A stretch of 64,000 nucleotides of DNA, from contig NZ_KB908019.1 in assembly GCF_000382305.1 (NCBI RefSeq), positions 62,001 through 126,000 of the forward strand, written 5' to 3'. Positions 61,275 to 64,000 of this stretch are shown in pieces; positions within the stretch are counted from its first letter, which is position 1; every line of letters starts with the position of its first letter. Source of the DNA: Vitreoscilla stercoraria DSM 513. Lineage in GTDB: Bacteria > Pseudomonadota > Gammaproteobacteria > Burkholderiales > Neisseriaceae. Below the pieces are notes generated by a model. The model was given only the letters and a program-made list of their open reading frames with translations, had not been told where the DNA came from and did no database searches. Both the position numbers and the translations under genes were made by a program.

Positions 61275-61305
61275 AAGCGTCCTGTAAAAGTTTACAGGAC
61301 GCTTT
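61275..61305. terminator. Inverted uptake-repeat pair after nlpD
   Basis: Exact copies 61277-61287 (plus) and 61292-61302 (minus), perfect hairpin between the co-directional nlpD and rdgC. Confidence 0.82.
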
Positions 61306-61310
61306 GAATA

Positions 61311-62282
61311 TTAATTTGGAATGTATTCCAATGGATTCACAGGTTTACCGTTTTGGCGCACTTCAAAGTGTAATTTGTAACGGTCGGTGTGTGAATTGCC
61401 CATGTGAGCGATGGTTTGACCACGTTTGACAGTGTCGTTTTCTTTCACCAACAATTTTTGGTTGTGACCATAAGCGGTTAAGAAAGTAGAGTTGTGTTGC
61501 ACAATCAACAAATTGCCATAACCGCGCAAATCGCTGCCACTGTAAACCACTTTGCCATCGGCAGCGGCAACCACGTTTTGACCTGCGTTACCTGCAATAT
61601 CAACGCCTTTGTTCACAGTGGTGAATTGGGTAATGATGTTACCTTGGGTTGGACGCATCCATGTAATACCGTTGACACTGCGAGTCCCATTGGCCGTTGT
61701 GCTGGTCGATTGGCTTGGAACTGCGCTGGTCGTGTTGGTTACTGGAGGTGTAACCACGGGTGGTGGCGTGTAAGTAGGTTGGGTGACAACTGGCTGAGTA
61801 ATCGGTTGTGTCACGGTTTGTGTGGCGTTTGACGCCACATAGTCAGTCGGTTTGACACGCAAGCGTGAGCCTAAACGGATGTTGTTGTCAGCCAAATTGT
61901 TCCATAAGCGCAATTGGTCTTGGGTAATGCCATAGCGTTTGGTGATGTTGTAAACAGTATCGCCTGCAGTGACTGTATGCGAGACAGCGTTGACATCCAC
62001 AGGGGTGTAATTACCCACATAAGCATTACCGCTGCCTGTATTGGCAGGCGGAGTATAAGGTGTCGTATTGACAGTGGTGTTGCCATAAGGGTTATCAATC
62101 GGTGCGGTGCCATAAGGATTGTTATCGGGCAAAGTGGTGGTCACCACATTGCCTTGGGTCAGGCTGCCACTATGGGTACCGTCTTGCACGGTGGCAGCAG
62201 GTTGAGTCCAATTTTGGCACGCGGCCATGCTCAAAATGGTTGCAGTCAGCAAACCTGTTTTCAAAAGCTTTGATTGTTGCAT
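61311..62282 (-). CDS. nlpD: Murein hydrolase activator NlpD
   Basis: Lipoprotein that activates the amidase AmiC at septum. 323 residues: lipobox LSMAAC near residue 22, a Pro/Thr/Asn-rich linker, LysM (HTVTAGDTVYNITKRYG), a second Pro/Thr linker and a LytM/M23 domain. The catalytic His of active M23 enzymes is replaced (NKGVDIAG) and HxH is reduced (KLHFEV), as expected for an activator. ATG 62282 preferred over an in-frame start at 62318. Confidence 0.93.
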   Translation of the reverse strand: MQQSKLLKTGLLTATILSMAACQNWTQPAATVQDGTHSGSLTQGNVVTTTLPDNNPYGTAPIDNPYGNTTVNTTPYTPPANTGSGNAYVGNYTPVDVNAVSHTVTAGDTVYNITKRYGITQDQLRLWNNLADNNIRLGSRLRVKPTDYVASNATQTVTQPITQPVVTQPTYTPPPVVTPPVTNTTSAVPSQSTSTTANGTRSVNGITWMRPTQGNIITQFTTVNKGVDIAGNAGQNVVAAADGKVVYSGSDLRGYGNLLIVQHNSTFLTAYGHNQKLLVKENDTVKRGQTIAHMGNSHTDRYKLHFEVRQNGKPVNPLEYIPN

Positions 62283-62398
62283 CTGTGAGTAACCCTTATT
62301 TTTATGTGTGAAATCCATGTTAGCCCCATATGATGGTAGGGCATTTTGAGCGAAACTGCCAGTTTATGACACTATTTTACATATATTATTTGCATGTC

Positions 62399-63085
62399 TT
62401 AAAAATCAGCATCTTGCTCATTAATCAGAGGTACAAAATTGGCTTCTTGTACGCATGTTTCATGAAAACCGTAGGGCGTTTTTTCAATTAACCATAAGTA
62501 TTGCACGCCATCTGGTTCTTCTAATGGTAAAACCATTCTGCCACCAATAGCCAATTGTTGTAATAGTGCTAAAGGCATGTTGGGAGCTGCAGCTGTCACA
62601 ATAATACGATCAAATGGCGCTTCGGAAGGCAGACCCAAATAACCATCATCATAAGCCAAGCGCACCAAGCTTGCACCCACACTGCGCAATTGTTTTTTGG
62701 CCAATTGATGTAGTTCAAAAATGCGTTCTATGGAAAAAACACGATTGCCATAAATGGCGTGCAAAATGGCGGTTTGATAACCGCAACCTGTGCCAATTTC
62801 CAACACTTTTTCATCACCGCTCACTCCAGCACCAATCAATAATTGGGTCATGATGCCGACAGTATAAGGCTGAGAAATGGTTTGCCCCAATCCTATGGGC
62901 AAAGCGGTTTCATCATAGGCGCGTGAACGCAAAGCCTCTTCCACAAACAAATGGCGCGGCGTGCGTGACAAAGCATGTAAGACATCGGGTTGATGCACGC
63001 CCATGTGTTGTAGGCGATGCACCATGCGTTCACGTCGCCAATCAAAGCCTTGCCAATGACCGCTACGAGAGACTAAAGACTCCAT
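62399..63085 (-). CDS. pcm: Protein-L-isoaspartate O-methyltransferase
   Basis: Repairs isoaspartyl residues by SAM-dependent methylation. 228 residues with VLEIGTGCGYQTAIL (SAM motif I), IGLGQTISQPYTVGIMTQ and PFDRIIVTAAAP. Overlaps the end of surE by 13 bases. Confidence 0.96.
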   Translation of the reverse strand: MESLVSRSGHWQGFDWRRERMVHRLQHMGVHQPDVLHALSRTPRHLFVEEALRSRAYDETALPIGLGQTISQPYTVGIMTQLLIGAGVSGDEKVLEIGTGCGYQTAILHAIYGNRVFSIERIFELHQLAKKQLRSVGASLVRLAYDDGYLGLPSEAPFDRIIVTAAAPNMPLALLQQLAIGGRMVLPLEEPDGVQYLWLIEKTPYGFHETCVQEANFVPLINEQDADF

Positions 63086-63825
63086 TGGCGAATGGCTTCT
63101 TGCACTTGTGGCATTTGATTGTAAGCAGTCAAATCAATAGAAAGAGGCGTCACGGTAATATAGCCTTCGGCAGTGGCTGCAAAGTCGGTGCCGCTGTCGC
63201 AGTCTTGTGCTTCGCCAGGTAAACCGATCCAATATACAGGCTGACCACGAGGATTTTCAGCAGGGACTATGCTTTGCATGTGATGGCGACGACCTAAGCG
63301 AGCGACTTTGAAGCCTTTGAGCTCTTCTGGTTCGACTTTGGGGATGTTAATACTCCATAAAATCGGTGCTTTGGGTGGGTTTTGGCTGAAATATTTGGCC
63401 ACTTCCCATGCTACTTTTGCTGCCGTATGAAAATAACGTTCGGTTTTGTCGTGCAATGAAAAAGCCACCGCAGGAATGCCCAATAAATACGCTTCGGTTG
63501 CCGCAGCAACAGTGCCTGAATATAAAGTATCATCGCCCATATTGGCACCATGGTTAATGCCTGAAAAAACCATATCAGGCACAAAATCAGGCATGGCATG
63601 TAAACCCAAATGAACACAATCAGTAGGAGTGCCATTGACATAGTAAAAGCCATTGTCAGCTTGGCGTATCGTCAATGGGCGGTCTAAAGTGAGTGAATTG
63701 CTGACAGCGCTGCGATCGCGATCGGGTGCCACAACGCGCACATTGGCAAATTCTGAGGTGACACGAGCCAAGGTACGAATGCCCTCAGCCAAATAGCCAT
63801 CATCATTGCAAATTAAAATATTCAT
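63073..63825 (-). CDS. surE: 5'/3'-nucleotidase SurE
   Basis: Metal-dependent nucleoside monophosphatase. 250 residues, start MNILICNDDGY with the metal-binding Asp pair, plus VSGINHGANMGDDTLYSGTV. ATG 63825 with GGGGAA upstream; a longer in-frame start (63948) overlaps the tRNA and is rejected. Heads surE-pcm-nlpD. Confidence 0.97.
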   Translation of the reverse strand: MNILICNDDGYLAEGIRTLARVTSEFANVRVVAPDRDRSAVSNSLTLDRPLTIRQADNGFYYVNGTPTDCVHLGLHAMPDFVPDMVFSGINHGANMGDDTLYSGTVAAATEAYLLGIPAVAFSLHDKTERYFHTAAKVAWEVAKYFSQNPPKAPILWSINIPKVEPEELKGFKVARLGRRHHMQSIVPAENPRGQPVYWIGLPGEAQDCDSGTDFAATAEGYITVTPLSIDLTAYNQMPQVQEAIRQWSL

Positions 63826-63891
63826 TTGGGTTCCCCTATTTTCGGCACATATTGTACCTTTTTTTTGCAATAATGGTAGGAGGCTTATGGT

Positions 63892-63920
63892 TTGACAGTT
63901 GCAAATGTTTGGTTTATCTT
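63892..63920 (+). promoter_or_regulatory. Sigma-70 promoter of the tRNA gene
   Basis: TTGACA (63892-63897), 17-base spacer, TATCTT (63915-63920), 20 bases before the tRNA. Confidence 0.75.
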
Positions 63921-63940
63921 CTTGGCTTATTCTAACAATC

Positions 63941-64000
63941 GCGCCCATCGTCTAGCTGGCCAAGGACACCACTTCTTCAAAGTGGCAACCGGGGTTCGAA
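63941..64000 (+). tRNA. tRNA-Glu (anticodon TTC), 3' end cut by window
   Basis: Acceptor GCGCCCA, D-arm GTCT...GGAC, anticodon stem CCACT/AGTGG with loop TCTTCAA, T-stem CGGGG and TTCGAA. The anticodon read is TTC (Glu), and the order of segments matches E. coli tRNA-Glu. Position 33 is C where U is nearly universal. The 3' acceptor half lies beyond the window. Confidence 0.85.

Noticed and set aside
1..64000. Canonical Neisseria DUS, Correia elements, insertion sequences, CRISPR, rRNA, prophage
   Set aside because: None was seen on reading. The shared-looking GCGGCCTGAA elements (near 21195 in lon, near 60309) lack the GCCGTCTGAA core.

Overview
The window is an ordinary-density bacterial chromosome segment of fairly low GC. 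It points to the family Neisseriaceae (Betaproteobacteria). The trigger factor resembles the Neisseria protein as I remember it. dnaB is followed by five minor-pilin genes in the order known from Neisseria (pilH-I-J-K-X). surE-pcm-nlpD is not followed by rpoS. The segment is also saturated with a short repeat that behaves like a DNA uptake sequence (DUS). The canonical Neisseria DUS core (GCCGTCTGAA) was not seen. Instead GCGTCCTGTAA occurs exactly about 30 times by hand count (about 0.03 expected by chance), with a sister form GCGGCCTGTAA about 8 times. The genus cannot be fixed from this; a low-GC Neisseriaceae outside core Neisseria (for example near Vitreoscilla or Kingella) is a guess.

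Layout. 0-10 kb: clpB, a TraB/GumN protein, fnr divergent from hemN, an RraA-like gene, an OsmC protein, a secreted adhesin-E-like protein, a mercaptopyruvate-type sulfurtransferase behind a structured leader, and aqpZ. 10-24 kb: a SMI1/KNR4 protein, a MATE exporter, a non-coding region with three DnaA boxes, suhB divergent from trmJ, a DUF1853 gene, then a protein quality-control block tig-clpP-clpX-lon-hup-ppiD. 24-36 kb: sodB divergent from dnaB, the minor pilin cluster, hpnD-hpnE, radA and a tandem AAA+ ATPase. 36-49 kb: ygfZ and an Old Yellow Enzyme, parE, rppH, thyA-folA, dapE, argF and lptF-lptG. 49-52 kb: pepA, then a stand-alone Aer-type PAS protein paired with a PhnD-like protein that lacks a signal peptide. 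52-58 kb: the complete isc operon (iscR-S-U-A-hscB-hscA-fdx-iscX, minus strand). 58-64 kb: serB, a lipoprotein and a glutathione peroxidase, dcd and rdgC, nlpD, pcm, surE, and a tRNA-Glu cut by the window end.

Regulation readable from sequence: heat-shock (sigma-32-type) promoters before clpB and lon, an IscR type-1 site overlapping the iscR promoter, sigma-70 promoters before hup, thyA, sodB and the tRNA, and many rho-independent terminators. Several of these terminators are inverted pairs of the uptake repeat placed between convergent genes. No insertion sequence, prophage, CRISPR array or rRNA was seen. The most notable items are the DUS dialect, the DnaA-box cluster at 12.37-12.42 kb, and the PAS/PhnD-like gene pair.
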